Source: a virus
Virus record (IMG/VR): IMGVR_UViG_3300025430_000033
Span: 1-53,362 of that record
Strand: one strand, 5' to 3'
Length of the DNA: 53,362 bases
The notes beneath the pieces are model-generated. The model saw nothing but the letters and a program-made list of their open reading frames with translations. It made no database searches and had not been told where the DNA came from. Of this stretch, positions 1 through 8,462 are shown piece after piece. Numbering within the stretch: the stretch's first letter is position 1; every line of letters starts with the position of its first letter. A program made the translations under genes and the position numbers.

Positions 1-764
1 GCTTTGATAACAGCCTGAGCTGCTTCTTGCATTGCTTGATCTTTCAAGTCTATGACTTTGAGTAATTTTGCTGTTTCCGATTTTTCATTTAGGTAAGACG
101 CTTGGTATTCTGTAGCAAAAGCTTCGAATAATTTGCGACCAAAATCTGCACGGCGAGCTGCTTCGATATCTTCTTTCAATGCGTGAATTTCAGAATTTAA
201 ATTCTGAGTCACTACTGATTCGACCATCTGAGCTGCACGTTGTACAAACTGTTGTTTTACCTTCTTGATTTCTTCACGACCTTCGCGAACTAAGCGTACC
301 TTAGTTTCAGCTAGATCCTTTTTATCTTGTGTAAATTCTGTGATTTCTTGAGCTAGAGCCTCAACTACAAATTGTTCTAATTTGCCAAATTTACTTGCCA
401 TTGCTACTTGATCTTCGTGTAATTCACGAACTTCTGAAGCTAGTTGACGAGTAACAAATTCCTTCATTACTCCAGCCATCTTCTTACGTTCTTGTACTAG
501 CTTAACTTTCATTTCAGCTAATTGTTTACGATCATCTGCAAATTCGACAATCTCAGCAGCTAGTTGTTCTGAGATCATGCGATCTACAGCTTCAACCATT
601 GTGTTCTTATCGTGTTCGTATTTTTGTGCGAATTCTTCGCGTAGTTGTTGAGCAGCAACTTCTTTAGCTTCGTTAATCTTAGCTGCAAATGCTGACTCAA
701 TTGACTCTTTGATCTCTTCAGAAATCACATTATTTTCAAATAAACTTTTTAGTGCATCCAACAT
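1..764 (-). CDS. 22: Prohead core scaffold protein, gp22-like (partial)
   Basis: The frame is open from an ATG at 764 leftward to the window edge, giving 254 codons and no stop, so the C-terminus is missing. The protein begins MLDALKSLFE and is almost entirely charged helix rich in Glu, Lys, Ala and Gln, as expected for the coiled-coil scaffold that fills a T4-type prohead and is later digested by the prohead protease. T4 gp22 is 269 residues, so little is probably missing. A strong ribosome binding site (AAGGAG) lies just upstream of the ATG. It follows the gp21 protease gene by 13 bases, the T4 order 20-67-21-22, and the major capsid gene would be expected next, beyond the left edge. The call rests on composition and order rather than on a diagnostic motif. 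Confidence 0.8.
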   Translation of the reverse strand, partial: MLDALKSLFENNVISEEIKESIESAFAAKINEAKEVAAQQLREEFAQKYEHDKNTMVEAVDRMISEQLAAEIVEFADDRKQLAEMKVKLVQERKKMAGVMKEFVTRQLASEVRELHEDQVAMASKFGKLEQFVVEALAQEITEFTQDKKDLAETKVRLVREGREEIKKVKQQFVQRAAQMVESVVTQNLNSEIHALKEDIEAARRADFGRKLFEAFATEYQASYLNEKSETAKLLKVIDLKDQAMQEAAQAVIK

Positions 765-777
765 GTGATTCTCCTTA

Positions 778-1404
778 TTATTGGAGTTTGTTTATTATTG
801 CTAATAAACTCTCTTTGAGATATTTCTGTGCTTTAGGATCGCCTTTCACCTCTTGCGCTATACGTAAGGCATTTAATCCGCCCTTATTATTCATAAGATG
901 TTCATAAATTGGTGTAGGATATGCTCCAGGAGCACTAGGTTGAGCTACCATATCTACTGTGATAATCTCAAAATCTGATACTTCACCGGATCCGTCATCT
1001 CTGACGTTTCCGGATCCGCGACTTGAAACACCTAACTTTACTCCGCTTTCTAGCATTGTACGAATTAGTTGTCCCATTGGTGTTGGAAGTATTTTCAACT
1101 TCCCGTAACCGTTTGGACCGTCCATCCACATATTAACTATCATATGGCTGACACGGTCCAGGTTAATTTTTAGATCATCTGGATGATCCACTTCTCCGAG
1201 AACTGAATAACCGTTTTGAATCTGATCGTTAAGGGTCTTAACAGCCTTGCCAATTTCATTAACAGGATAAACACGCTGGTTAGCGTTACGTATACCGCCT
1301 TGGATACAAATCCCAGACATGTATAAGTTTTTTCCTTCTTTGTCATCAGATTCAACGATCATTTTTGCTTCGTTGAAACTGAGATTCTCTCGGAGGTATA
1401 ACAT
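778..1404 (-). CDS. 21: Prohead maturation protease, gp21-like (S77-type)
   Basis: A 208-residue protein resembling T4 gp21, the serine protease that cleaves scaffold and capsid proteins after (Leu/Ile)-X-Glu during head maturation. Visible landmarks, counted from the ATG at 1404, are the strand around YMSGICIQGG (residues 29-38), the active-site histidine context GEVDHPDD (His74) and the serine motif GVSSRGSG (serines 127-128); T4 has GELNHPP and GVSSRGLG at the same places. Length matches T4 gp21 (212). The frame can be opened three codons earlier at a TTG (1413), but the ATG is preferred; neither has a clear ribosome binding site, so translation may be coupled to the upstream gp67-like gene that stops 16 bases away. 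It lies between the prohead core and scaffold genes. Confidence 0.9.
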   Translation of the reverse strand: MLYLRENLSFNEAKMIVESDDKEGKNLYMSGICIQGGIRNANQRVYPVNEIGKAVKTLNDQIQNGYSVLGEVDHPDDLKINLDRVSHMIVNMWMDGPNGYGKLKILPTPMGQLIRTMLESGVKLGVSSRGSGNVRDDGSGEVSDFEIITVDMVAQPSAPGAYPTPIYEHLMNNKGGLNALRIAQEVKGDPKAQKYLKESLLAIINKLQ

Positions 1405-1420
1405 ATTTTTCAATTAGTTA

Positions 1421-2296
1421 TTAACGAACTTTGGTACTAATCAAAGATTTAGCGCTAACTGATTTCTCACCAGCACCTTTCTTTTCTGGACCATGTCCAG
1501 GTTCTTTCTTAGTAAAACCTTTTTTGCCAGCATTGCCACCTGGAACATTTAAGTTACCAGCAGCATCTGGATTTGGTGTTACTTTAGGACTAGCTAACCC
1601 GCCTTGTGTACCACCGCTTGTTGTACTAAAACTTTGTGCAATGTTCTTTGCAGAACCGCCCATATCATTTTTCATATTGTCAATAGTTGACTTTGTATTA
1701 ACGCCGTTATCACCGTGTTTTGGTAGTGGTACTTTGTTAACATACTCGTTCATGTGGTGGTGAACATGGTGCATTACACCTTCTTCTTCCTCTTCCTCAT
1801 GCTCGCCAGCACCCATTAAATCAGCTTCTATGTCAGCTGCATGCACGTCACCGTGATGTCCTGGGTCCATTTCTTCTTCGTGTTCTTCGCCTTGTAGCAA
1901 TTGTTCAAATTCTGCTTTTAGGTCTTCTAATGCGTCTTCTAGGTCCATAACGCGATCTTCAATATCGCCTTCACCCTCGCCGTCTTCTTCGCCTTCTTCG
2001 TCACCGAATGCTGGCTCTTCACCATCTTCTTCACCGTCGTCTTCTGCATCATCTTCTGCATCATCTTCTGGCTCTTCTTCGCCTTCTTCATCACCTACTG
2101 ATTCTTCTTCCTCTTCTTCCTCTTCATGTTTCTTGTAAGGATTTCCAGAGTCTTGATTGAAATCAGATTCTAATAATTCTTCGTAGATTTCACGGCTTTT
2201 GCCTACTACGATATTATGGAAAATTTCTTTTGCTGTTTCTTGATCTTCATTGATCAAAGCTTCTAGCATTGCTTCAAATTGAGCGCGGTCAGTCAT
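1421..2296 (-). CDS. 67: Acidic prohead core protein, gp67-like
   Basis: A 291-residue, extremely acidic protein. The first 45 residues (starting MTDRAQFEAMLEALINEDQE) form a helix resembling the start of T4 gp67, a prohead core protein with a short helical N-terminus followed by an acidic tail. Residues 55-170 are dominated by Glu and Asp runs, then comes a His-rich patch (HHVHHH, near 179-184), and the C-terminal third is Gly/Lys/Ser-rich and basic, so the charge reverses along the chain. T4 gp67 is only 80 residues, so this is greatly expanded. The ATG has a good ribosome binding site (AGGAG, 8 bases upstream). It lies between the portal/small gene and the gp21 protease, the T4 position. 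The function as a core protein digested in maturation is inferred from position and N-terminal similarity. Confidence 0.75.
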   Translation of the reverse strand: MTDRAQFEAMLEALINEDQETAKEIFHNIVVGKSREIYEELLESDFNQDSGNPYKKHEEEEEEEESVGDEEGEEEPEDDAEDDAEDDGEEDGEEPAFGDEEGEEDGEGEGDIEDRVMDLEDALEDLKAEFEQLLQGEEHEEEMDPGHHGDVHAADIEADLMGAGEHEEEEEEGVMHHVHHHMNEYVNKVPLPKHGDNGVNTKSTIDNMKNDMGGSAKNIAQSFSTTSGGTQGGLASPKVTPNPDAAGNLNVPGGNAGKKGFTKKEPGHGPEKKGAGEKSVSAKSLISTKVR

Positions 2297-2330
2297 GTTT
2301 AATCTCCTGTGATATGGTTCAAGGCTGTCT

Positions 2331-2340
2331 ATTATTTACA
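2331..2340 (-). promoter_or_regulatory. Possible T4-type late promoter box before gene 67
   Basis: On the minus strand this reads TGTAAATAAT, sharing the TAAATA core seen before other structural genes here (consensus TATAAATA for the gp55-type late sigma). It lies about 35 bases upstream of the gp67-like ATG, a suitable leader length. The match is imperfect at the first bases, so confidence is low. Confidence 0.35.
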
Positions 2341-2367
2341 CTTTTATTAAAAAAGAGTATGGATATA

Positions 2368-2398
2368 GGCAAAAAACGACCTTTTTTAGCCTTTTTTT
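2368..2398. other. A/T hairpin between the 80-residue gene and gene 67
   Basis: GGCAAAAAA pairs with TTTTTTAGCC (one unpaired A) around a five-base loop. On the plus strand it is followed by seven T, the shape of an intrinsic terminator, but the genes here run on the minus strand, where no T-run follows. It could block antisense transcription, act weakly on both strands, or be fortuitous. Confidence 0.3.
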
Positions 2399-2399
2399 G

Positions 2400-2642
2400 T
2401 TATTGTGCAGGTGCTGCCGGTGGAGCAGCGTACATCGAATGAATAAATTCTAATTCGCTTTCTTGTTCTAGTATATGTGCTTCTGTACTTTTACGTAGTT
2501 CGTTAATTTGTCTTAATGTTAATCTAGTCTTACGTGTATCGTCTCGATGTAAAACGCTCGAGTCACGGGTTGGCTCGTATCGCAAATCATTTGCTACATG
2601 CCTTGTATCTGGATCAATATAAAACAATTCTCTTAAAATCAT
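2400..2642 (-). CDS. Small conserved-looking protein between portal and prohead core genes
   Basis: An 80-residue protein starting MILRELFYIDPDTRHVANDL. The frame stays open further upstream into the portal gene (to 2783), but that part is only a shadow of the portal's Ala/Gly/Pro-rich C-terminus. The ATG at 2642 sits 7 bases after the portal stop and has AGGAG upstream, so it is the likely start. The middle is rich in charged residues and predicted helix; the C-terminus is Ala/Pro-rich (AAPPAAPAQ), echoing the portal's own tail. It occupies the interval where T4 carries small prohead core genes 67/68, so an assembly role is plausible but not shown. I do not recognise a defined family. Confidence 0.7.
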   Translation of the reverse strand: MILRELFYIDPDTRHVANDLRYEPTRDSSVLHRDDTRKTRLTLRQINELRKSTEAHILEQESELEFIHSMYAAPPAAPAQ

Positions 2643-2649
2643 ATTATAT

Positions 2650-4392
2650 TTATGCTCCTGGTGCAGGAGCGGCACCACCGGGACCAGGAGCAGGAGCGGC
2701 ACCTGGTGCTGCACCTTCTTCACCTGTTTCTGCTTGCATATCATCTGGTGCAGATAAATCTCCAGCAGCATCCATATCGCCACCTATACCGCTTGCACTA
2801 ATACCTGCACTACGCAATTCACCAGCGGCATCAGTAGTTGTAGGTTGTCCTTTGCCGTTTTCTTCTGCCCACAAGCGTTCGTTTTCTGCTACTTCTTCAT
2901 CTGTTAAACTTAAGAATCGTTTAAGAGCAAAACGTTTACTCATAAATGGAACAGCTTGTATTGTATTAAATGTATTAATACGTTCTGCATCGATGGCAGC
3001 TTGACGACTACTAGCAAAATTCATTGGAGGATTAAAATTTAATTCAAACAAACTTGAATCAATGTTAAGTCCTTTTCCATGTAAAAACATCTTGAATTCT
3101 TCATCAAATACACTAGTCATTAGACTTTGTAAACGTTCACAGTATTTGTTAAAACGTAATTCTTGAATATATGCTGTACCTACTCGACCGTCATTGAAAT
3201 TACTTTGACTGTCGTCTTGTCCAGTAGGCAAATAACTACTTGGAATACGTAAACCACGGAATAATTTGTTGGTAAAGTATTTCAAGTCATCAATTTCGCC
3301 AATATTCTTACCGCCTTCTAGCATTGTTACGTCGGAACCTTTGCCGTCTGCTGTTTTAGGAAAGAAATAATCTTCATTAATGCTTAGAGGGTTGTATGCA
3401 GAGTCTATGACGTTCTGTCCGCCACCTGTTTGTGACGGAATACGGCGTTGATGTATTTCATTTTTAACACGTTCTACAAATGCCATAGCCAAGTGACTAG
3501 GCATATTACCTACGTCAATGTGAAAAACACGACGTTCTGGAGCACGTTGTATACGATAAATTAGAATAGCGTCTTCTAATAATTCTTTTTGTTTGTAAAC
3601 TTTGTAAATATTTTCTAACAAACTGTTGCCAAATGGATAGTTATTATCTAATCCTTCAGACAAACTTAAATGTACAATATGTTCTGCATTAATAGCATTT
3701 TCAGTTTGTTGTAAACCAAAACGATTACTTGAGCTAGCTCCGCCTCCACCGCCCGAACCTGATCCAGTATATGCCTGTGGACCAGTGCCGCCTCCGCCTG
3801 CAGCGCCGCCATGATTTCTTGGATTTACGTTGGGTGTAATTTGAGTCGCAATCAAATTCATAAAGTTAGGAGCAATGTCTTTAATTACAAATTGTTCAGG
3901 TTTTTTACCTTCGCTTTCATTAACAATCACTTTAATAACTTTACTAGCGTCGATGTAACTCCATTTTTGATTTTCAGGATCTCTGATAAAGAATGCATCG
4001 CCAAATTTAAATGTATTACGAACAATACGAAATATTCTTGTGTCAAATTTTTGTAAGGTATTCCATTGTTGCAAATATTCGCTTAAAATTTTAACTTCGC
4101 TGTTAGTGGCTTTTTGTCGCCATTTAATAGCAAACGGATTCTTACTGTCTTTAAGTTTCTGAGTACAAAATTCTGCTAAAATATCTAAAGCTGCATTGAC
4201 TTCTGGATCGCTATCCATTACTTCGTATTGTTGATAGCGTTCAATACGATTTGGACTTCCAGAGTACACATCGGGCAAATAACTGGAATAATTGCTCCTA
4301 GCAGGTCCTGGACGGTTTCCGCTATTTTGTCCGCTAATAGTGCTCACTTGGCCATTAATAGCTACTGGAGAGAAATATTTTTTCCAACTCAT
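2650..4392 (-). CDS. 20: Portal vertex protein, gp20-like
   Basis: A 580-residue protein matching the T4 portal family (T4 gp20, 524 residues), the dodecameric ring through which DNA is packaged and to which the neck attaches. The N-terminal stretch with RIERYQQYEVMDSDPEVNAA (about 50-70) is the typical portal entry region, followed by the CTQKLKDS and KFGDAFFI segments, and by the stem/wing region with LPTGQDDSQSNFNDGRVGTA (about 390-410). A Gly-rich loop (GGAAGGGGTG and SGSGGGGGAS, about 195-220) is inserted in mid-protein, and the C-terminus is a low-complexity Ala/Gly/Pro tail absent from T4. AAGGA lies upstream of the ATG. It starts the head cluster 20-small-67-21-22 and follows the tape-measure-like gene by 12 bases. 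Confidence 0.95.
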   Translation of the reverse strand: MSWKKYFSPVAINGQVSTISGQNSGNRPGPARSNYSSYLPDVYSGSPNRIERYQQYEVMDSDPEVNAALDILAEFCTQKLKDSKNPFAIKWRQKATNSEVKILSEYLQQWNTLQKFDTRIFRIVRNTFKFGDAFFIRDPENQKWSYIDASKVIKVIVNESEGKKPEQFVIKDIAPNFMNLIATQITPNVNPRNHGGAAGGGGTGPQAYTGSGSGGGGGASSSNRFGLQQTENAINAEHIVHLSLSEGLDNNYPFGNSLLENIYKVYKQKELLEDAILIYRIQRAPERRVFHIDVGNMPSHLAMAFVERVKNEIHQRRIPSQTGGGQNVIDSAYNPLSINEDYFFPKTADGKGSDVTMLEGGKNIGEIDDLKYFTNKLFRGLRIPSSYLPTGQDDSQSNFNDGRVGTAYIQELRFNKYCERLQSLMTSVFDEEFKMFLHGKGLNIDSSLFELNFNPPMNFASSRQAAIDAERINTFNTIQAVPFMSKRFALKRFLSLTDEEVAENERLWAEENGKGQPTTTDAAGELRSAGISASGIGGDMDAAGDLSAPDDMQAETGEEGAAPGAAPAPGPGGAAPAPGA

Positions 4393-4404
4393 TTGATATC
4401 CTTA

Positions 4405-7293
4405 TTAGAATCTATTACCACTTATAGATTTTGTTGCCTTAACTTGTGCTTGAGCATGCGACGCTGTTTCTTTAGTAGCTGCTAACAAGTGTGTCATAGT
4501 TGTATTTAAGTGTTCTAGACTCTTGTGAACTTCTTTTAGAGTAATTTCTCCAGTGGCTTTTTCAGCAGGATGATCTTTAGCTTTTTTGGCTTCTTCTGCT
4601 TTTTTGGCTTCTTCTGCTTTTTTGGCTTCTTCTGCTTCTTTCTTTTTAACTTCTTCGTCTGTGGGTTTTAATTTAGTTGCACTTGCGCTAATACTTTTAA
4701 CATCTGGAGCTTTGATATTAGCAAACATATCGCCCCACATGTCCATACTACCGACATCTTTGACTTTGGCTGTTGAATTTTGCGCATTTTCCATGTCACG
4801 TTTGATCAACTCATCCGTAGTCATGTCTTTTACATCTTTAATTTTAGCTGTTGAATTTTGCGCATTTTCCATGTCACGTTTGATCAACTCATCCGTAGTC
4901 ATGTCTTTTACATCTTTGACTTTGGCAATTTCTTCTTTAGCAGAATCTTCATACAGTGCTAATGATAATGTTGTTAAATCTTTGGCGGCTTGTTCTTTGG
5001 CGGCTTGTTCTTCTTCTGAAGATGCTGCTTGAATTTCCGCATATCTAGCCTGAGCTGTTTGGAATTCTTCAGCCATTTTAGCTTGATTGTTAAGTCCGTT
5101 TTTATCAATATCATTTAATACATCGAGTCGAGCTTGATCGCTAGCTAAATGTTGTTCAGCGCGAGCTTTTCTTTTTTCAGCTTTAGTAAGTTCTTTTTGC
5201 TCTTCGTCAGTTAATTCTCTTGTAGCTTGTATGTCTTTTAAATCTTTAATTATTTGTGATTTATTAGCAATAGTCTGTTGATCGAACGCAATATCTTCTT
5301 TAGCTTGTCTTTTTTCTTCGCCAATCTTTATAACACTTTGTTCAGCGTAGTTTTTCTTCCATTGCTCTGTATATTGTTTGCTATCATCTTCAGTTACCGA
5401 CGATTTACCTGGGCTTGTTGCAGAACTGACAGTAGTATTAACCATATTACTTAATGCACCAATATTTGCACTACCGCTTTCATTTCCTTTGCTCAATGCT
5501 TCTGTTGCTTTAGATAATCCATCTAGTTTAACATTTTGCATTAATGTTTGCATCTTATCATCAGGAATTACATGCTCTTTACCAGCTTCACCTATAATAG
5601 CTAATTCGGCACCTTTAGTTGTAGTTCCTTCTGCATGTTTCTGTATTTTGTTAACTATTCCGTCTGCCATATCAGATATTACACCAGCGCCAGCACCAGC
5701 AAGTTCGCCACCGCCTTTAGCAATACCACCTAATGCATATCCGGTATCGTTGTCTTTAGTTTTGATTGCTTCATCTTTAGATTTAGGAGATCCACTCTTT
5801 GCTCCTGATTCAAATCCAATGCGTGTATCTTTTTCTAAAGCTGATCCACTACCAACTGTTTCTTTACCGCCGCCTTCGGCTTCTGATTTATTTCTAGTTA
5901 CTGAACCTGGAACAACTACATTGGCAATTTTATTAAGTGCAGGTCCTACTTTTTCATTTAACGGTTTTACAACTTGATTCATGAAAGCGTTATTGACATC
6001 ACCTGCTGCTCGGCCTACTTTCAATAATGCATCCGTACTTTCGCTTCCTGCTTTTTTACTACCGTCTGCATTTTTATTTGTTTGTTCTAATTCAACTTGT
6101 TTAATTGTTTCGTCATGAACAGCTCTGGCTTTTTGTTCTTTAGTAAGACCATCTAACTTGCCTTCTCGCTCCATTTTAAGAGTTACTGCTTGTTCAGCTT
6201 TATAGTAAGCTAAATTAGCTGTCATACTATCCATTTGTGACTTACCGGCTGCTGTAGAATCACCTATGGCAGCTAGTTGCAATTTATTTGCATCACGTTG
6301 ATTTAAACTATTTTGTATTCTAGCTTCTTCTAATGCTTTAGTAGTTGCAGCCGCATCGCCACGCTGACTAGCTCTGGCAGCTGCCATAGTAGCTTGTGCT
6401 TCTTTACCACTCATTGCAACTTGTGTTGCAGCTGCTTCACTTTGTATAGTTCCTGTAGCAAACACTTCTTTAAACATTTGGCCTTGGCCACGAAGTTCTG
6501 CTTCTTTTTGTGCTTTATAATAATTTTCACGAATAGCAGCAGCTTCTTCTTCACTCTTACCCATGGTCAGCAAACGAAGTTTAGCTTCAGCTTGCATGTC
6601 AGCCTGTGCGGCTTTCATTTTTTCTTCTTGTTCTTTACGACTTATACCAGTTAACTTGGCCATGCTGTCCATTTCGGTAGCAAGAGCTGTTGCACTAGCT
6701 ATGGCTTTTTTACGCTGTACTTCGTTATCCATGTTGACCGTTTGTTGCATGCCTATTTGCAATGCAAGAACGTCATTCATGTCTTTACTAGTATAACCTA
6801 ACCGACGAAGATTATCTGATACTTCGCCATTGTTTTGCATTTCTTGACTTAGTTTAGCAAACTGTTCAGCACCCTTGGCTGCGTTACCGCCCATGCCACT
6901 AAAATTACCTGCATTCTTTTTCATGACATCAGCAAATTCTTCTAATGTCAATCGTGAGCCAGCAGCCGCGGCACTCATACCAACTATGTCATTACTAAAA
7001 CTAGCACCACTATCGCTTAATTTTCGCCAAGTACCAAGCCCGTCAGTGATTGTTCCTTCTACTTTACTATATGCGGTTTTAAGTGCTGATGCAGCTGCAC
7101 TACCTGCTGTTAGTGCTTCGCTTAGTGGATTAAAATTCTTGGCTGTTTTTTCTAATGCGCTATCCATTGCTGCAGTGCCACCGCCACCACTGCTACTACC
7201 AGAACTGTTGCCACCGCCTGCGCCTTTTAGTCGTGCGGCTAATCTGTCTAACGACTCGTCACTAAGGTTAACGGTATTATCTTTATCAGCCAT
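4405..7293 (-). CDS. Probable tail tape measure protein
   Basis: A 962-residue, Ala/Lys/Glu-rich protein, mostly helical, with a Gly/Ser-rich linker near residues 25-42. It carries GEAGKEHVIPDDK (about 572-584), which closely resembles the GEAGPEAVIP motif found near the C-terminal part of many tape measure proteins. Two long coiled-coil-like regions flank it (about 130-420 and 670-790), followed by a near-perfect 26-residue tandem repeat and an Ala/Lys/Glu repeat (KKAEEAKKAEEAK). At about 0.15 nm per residue, 962 residues would correspond to a tail of roughly 140 nm. T4 gp29 is shorter (590) and lies in a different cluster, so location next to the portal is unusual. An exact TATAAATA late promoter box and an AGGA site precede the ATG. 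A large internal head or structural protein is the main alternative. Confidence 0.6.
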   Translation of the reverse strand: MADKDNTVNLSDESLDRLAARLKGAGGGNSSGSSSGGGGTAAMDSALEKTAKNFNPLSEALTAGSAAASALKTAYSKVEGTITDGLGTWRKLSDSGASFSNDIVGMSAAAAGSRLTLEEFADVMKKNAGNFSGMGGNAAKGAEQFAKLSQEMQNNGEVSDNLRRLGYTSKDMNDVLALQIGMQQTVNMDNEVQRKKAIASATALATEMDSMAKLTGISRKEQEEKMKAAQADMQAEAKLRLLTMGKSEEEAAAIRENYYKAQKEAELRGQGQMFKEVFATGTIQSEAAATQVAMSGKEAQATMAAARASQRGDAAATTKALEEARIQNSLNQRDANKLQLAAIGDSTAAGKSQMDSMTANLAYYKAEQAVTLKMEREGKLDGLTKEQKARAVHDETIKQVELEQTNKNADGSKKAGSESTDALLKVGRAAGDVNNAFMNQVVKPLNEKVGPALNKIANVVVPGSVTRNKSEAEGGGKETVGSGSALEKDTRIGFESGAKSGSPKSKDEAIKTKDNDTGYALGGIAKGGGELAGAGAGVISDMADGIVNKIQKHAEGTTTKGAELAIIGEAGKEHVIPDDKMQTLMQNVKLDGLSKATEALSKGNESGSANIGALSNMVNTTVSSATSPGKSSVTEDDSKQYTEQWKKNYAEQSVIKIGEEKRQAKEDIAFDQQTIANKSQIIKDLKDIQATRELTDEEQKELTKAEKRKARAEQHLASDQARLDVLNDIDKNGLNNQAKMAEEFQTAQARYAEIQAASSEEEQAAKEQAAKDLTTLSLALYEDSAKEEIAKVKDVKDMTTDELIKRDMENAQNSTAKIKDVKDMTTDELIKRDMENAQNSTAKVKDVGSMDMWGDMFANIKAPDVKSISASATKLKPTDEEVKKKEAEEAKKAEEAKKAEEAKKAKDHPAEKATGEITLKEVHKSLEHLNTTMTHLLAATKETASHAQAQVKATKSISGNRF
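4769..4924 (-). repeat. Two tandem 78-bp repeats inside the tape measure gene
   Basis: The segments 4769-4846 and 4847-4924 are nearly identical and encode two copies of a 26-residue unit containing KDMTTDELIKRDMENAQNST; a third, degenerate start of the unit follows. The period is a multiple of three, so copy-number change keeps the frame. Confidence 0.9.
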
Positions 7294-7316
7294 AAAAAAA
7301 TCCTAGAAATATACTA

Positions 7317-7324
7317 TATTTATA
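7317..7324 (-). promoter_or_regulatory. Late promoter box TATAAATA before the tape measure gene
   Basis: The minus strand reads TATAAATA, an exact match to the T4 late promoter -10 element used by the gp55 sigma factor, which is itself encoded in this window. It lies 24 bases upstream of the ATG at 7293. An inverted repeat (AAATCCTA at 7298-7305 and TAGGATTT at 7323-7330) overlaps and flanks it. Confidence 0.7.
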
Positions 7325-7350
7325 GGATTTAAAAAGTATGTACTTTATGT

Positions 7351-8379
7351 TTAATAGATGCTATTAGGACCTCTTGGTATGCTAGCAATCTTTTTAACAT
7401 TTGGATCGTTTGGATGTTGTTTAATATAAATTTGTACATCGGGTTTCATCATCATTCGATCATCTAATTTGCCATCTGCTCCTACTATGTTATTGCCGTC
7501 TATGAATACAGCATTAGGATTATCTTCAGGCCTGTTTATTTTACCGAAATCTGTAACTTTTTCATCATCTTCGGCGGCTTTAGGATTTTTTTCTTTCTTA
7601 GTAGCTGCCATAGCATCAGCATAACCCATACCAGGATGGCCACCGCTGTCTATATATTTGCCTAAAATAGGTATTTCACTTAATAACTGTCTTAGCAAAC
7701 TCCAAGACTGATAAGGAATTTCTCCAGCCATAATCAGATAATTTAAACAATGATTAAACATCCAATTTTCAAATGCTTGGCTACGCAAAAATGTTTCAAG
7801 TGCTGTGAATATAGCTGTTTCTATAGCTAGACCCATGATTGCTGTAAATCCGCCTGTGAAAAAACCTACTCCTAGGGTAACAGCACCCCAAATAACCCGA
7901 GCTAAAATCATAACTAACTTGGTGTTGGCCAATAGATCTACTAACCAAGGAGTAAAAAATTGTATTTCTGCAAGACCTAAAAAGGCTTTTTCATAGTCAG
8001 CAAACTGTTGTTTGTTTAATTCGCCAGCAATATATCTTTGCTCTAGGACATATAATCTATATTTGGTTTCAGCACAAATTTCAAATGCCTGTAGTATTTT
8101 TAATACTGTGGCAAATGTACCAAGCCCTTTGACCCATTTGGCTTTAACAGCTTCTCTGGCACCTTTGTCTGCAGCTTTACCAATGGTATTCCACATCATA
8201 GCTGCTGTGCCCGTGGCCGCAATTCCTCCACCTACAACACCGCCAGCAACAGTACTTCTACCACCAGCTTTACCGAGCGTGTCAGATTTTTCATTGCCTT
8301 TACCCCAGTTAAAAGGATTTAAATCTTTTAAACTGAATTCGTTTAAAGGCTCTTTTGCAATTATTTCATAAACTTTCAT
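7351..8379 (-). CDS. Unknown protein with membrane segments and a capsid-targeting-like N-terminus
   Basis: A 342-residue protein from the ATG at 8379; a TTG eight codons upstream could extend it but the ATG is preferred. It begins MKVYEIIAKEPLNEF. In T4, internal head proteins start with a similar leader (MKTYQEFI...) that targets them into the prohead and is cut by gp21 after (Leu/Ile)-X-Glu; here LNE at residues 12-14 fits such a site. Residues 40-65 are Gly/Ala/Thr-rich, and hydrophobic stretches lie around 85-105 and 145-210 (for example LVMILARVIWGAVTLGVGFF), compatible with membrane insertion. The C-terminal 90 residues are polar. It precedes the tape measure gene, so it may be a head-internal or tail-lumen protein ejected with DNA. 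No family is recognised and the role is inferred. Confidence 0.75.
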   Translation of the reverse strand: MKVYEIIAKEPLNEFSLKDLNPFNWGKGNEKSDTLGKAGGRSTVAGGVVGGGIAATGTAAMMWNTIGKAADKGAREAVKAKWVKGLGTFATVLKILQAFEICAETKYRLYVLEQRYIAGELNKQQFADYEKAFLGLAEIQFFTPWLVDLLANTKLVMILARVIWGAVTLGVGFFTGGFTAIMGLAIETAIFTALETFLRSQAFENWMFNHCLNYLIMAGEIPYQSWSLLRQLLSEIPILGKYIDSGGHPGMGYADAMAATKKEKNPKAAEDDEKVTDFGKINRPEDNPNAVFIDGNNIVGADGKLDDRMMMKPDVQIYIKQHPNDPNVKKIASIPRGPNSIY

Positions 8380-8433
8380 GATTATATTTACCAGAAATTG
8401 CAATCAATAAAAAAATACACCAAAAAGTGCGTA

Positions 8434-8441
8434 TATAAATA
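8434..8441 (+). promoter_or_regulatory. Late promoter box TATAAATA before gene 26
   Basis: An exact TATAAATA lies 22 bases before the start of the gp26-like gene, followed by a GGAG ribosome binding site at 8452-8455. It sits in the 83-base divergent spacer shared with the membrane-segment gene on the other strand. Confidence 0.7.
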
Positions 8442-8462
8442 CAAGACAACTGGAGCATTCTC

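Noticed and set aside
2647-2654. CATAAATA on the minus strand before the 80-residue gene
   Set aside because: Matches the late box but lies only 5-12 bases from the ATG and overlaps the portal stop, leaving no room for a leader; likely chance.
2643-2783. Upstream part of the frame of the 80-residue gene
   Set aside because: It is a shadow of the portal's C-terminal coding sequence; the internal ATG with AGGAG upstream explains the gene better.
5378-5977. Long plus-strand frames opposite the tape measure, gp67 and portal genes
   Set aside because: They mirror the coding bias of the real minus-strand genes and have no ribosome binding sites or protein-like motifs.
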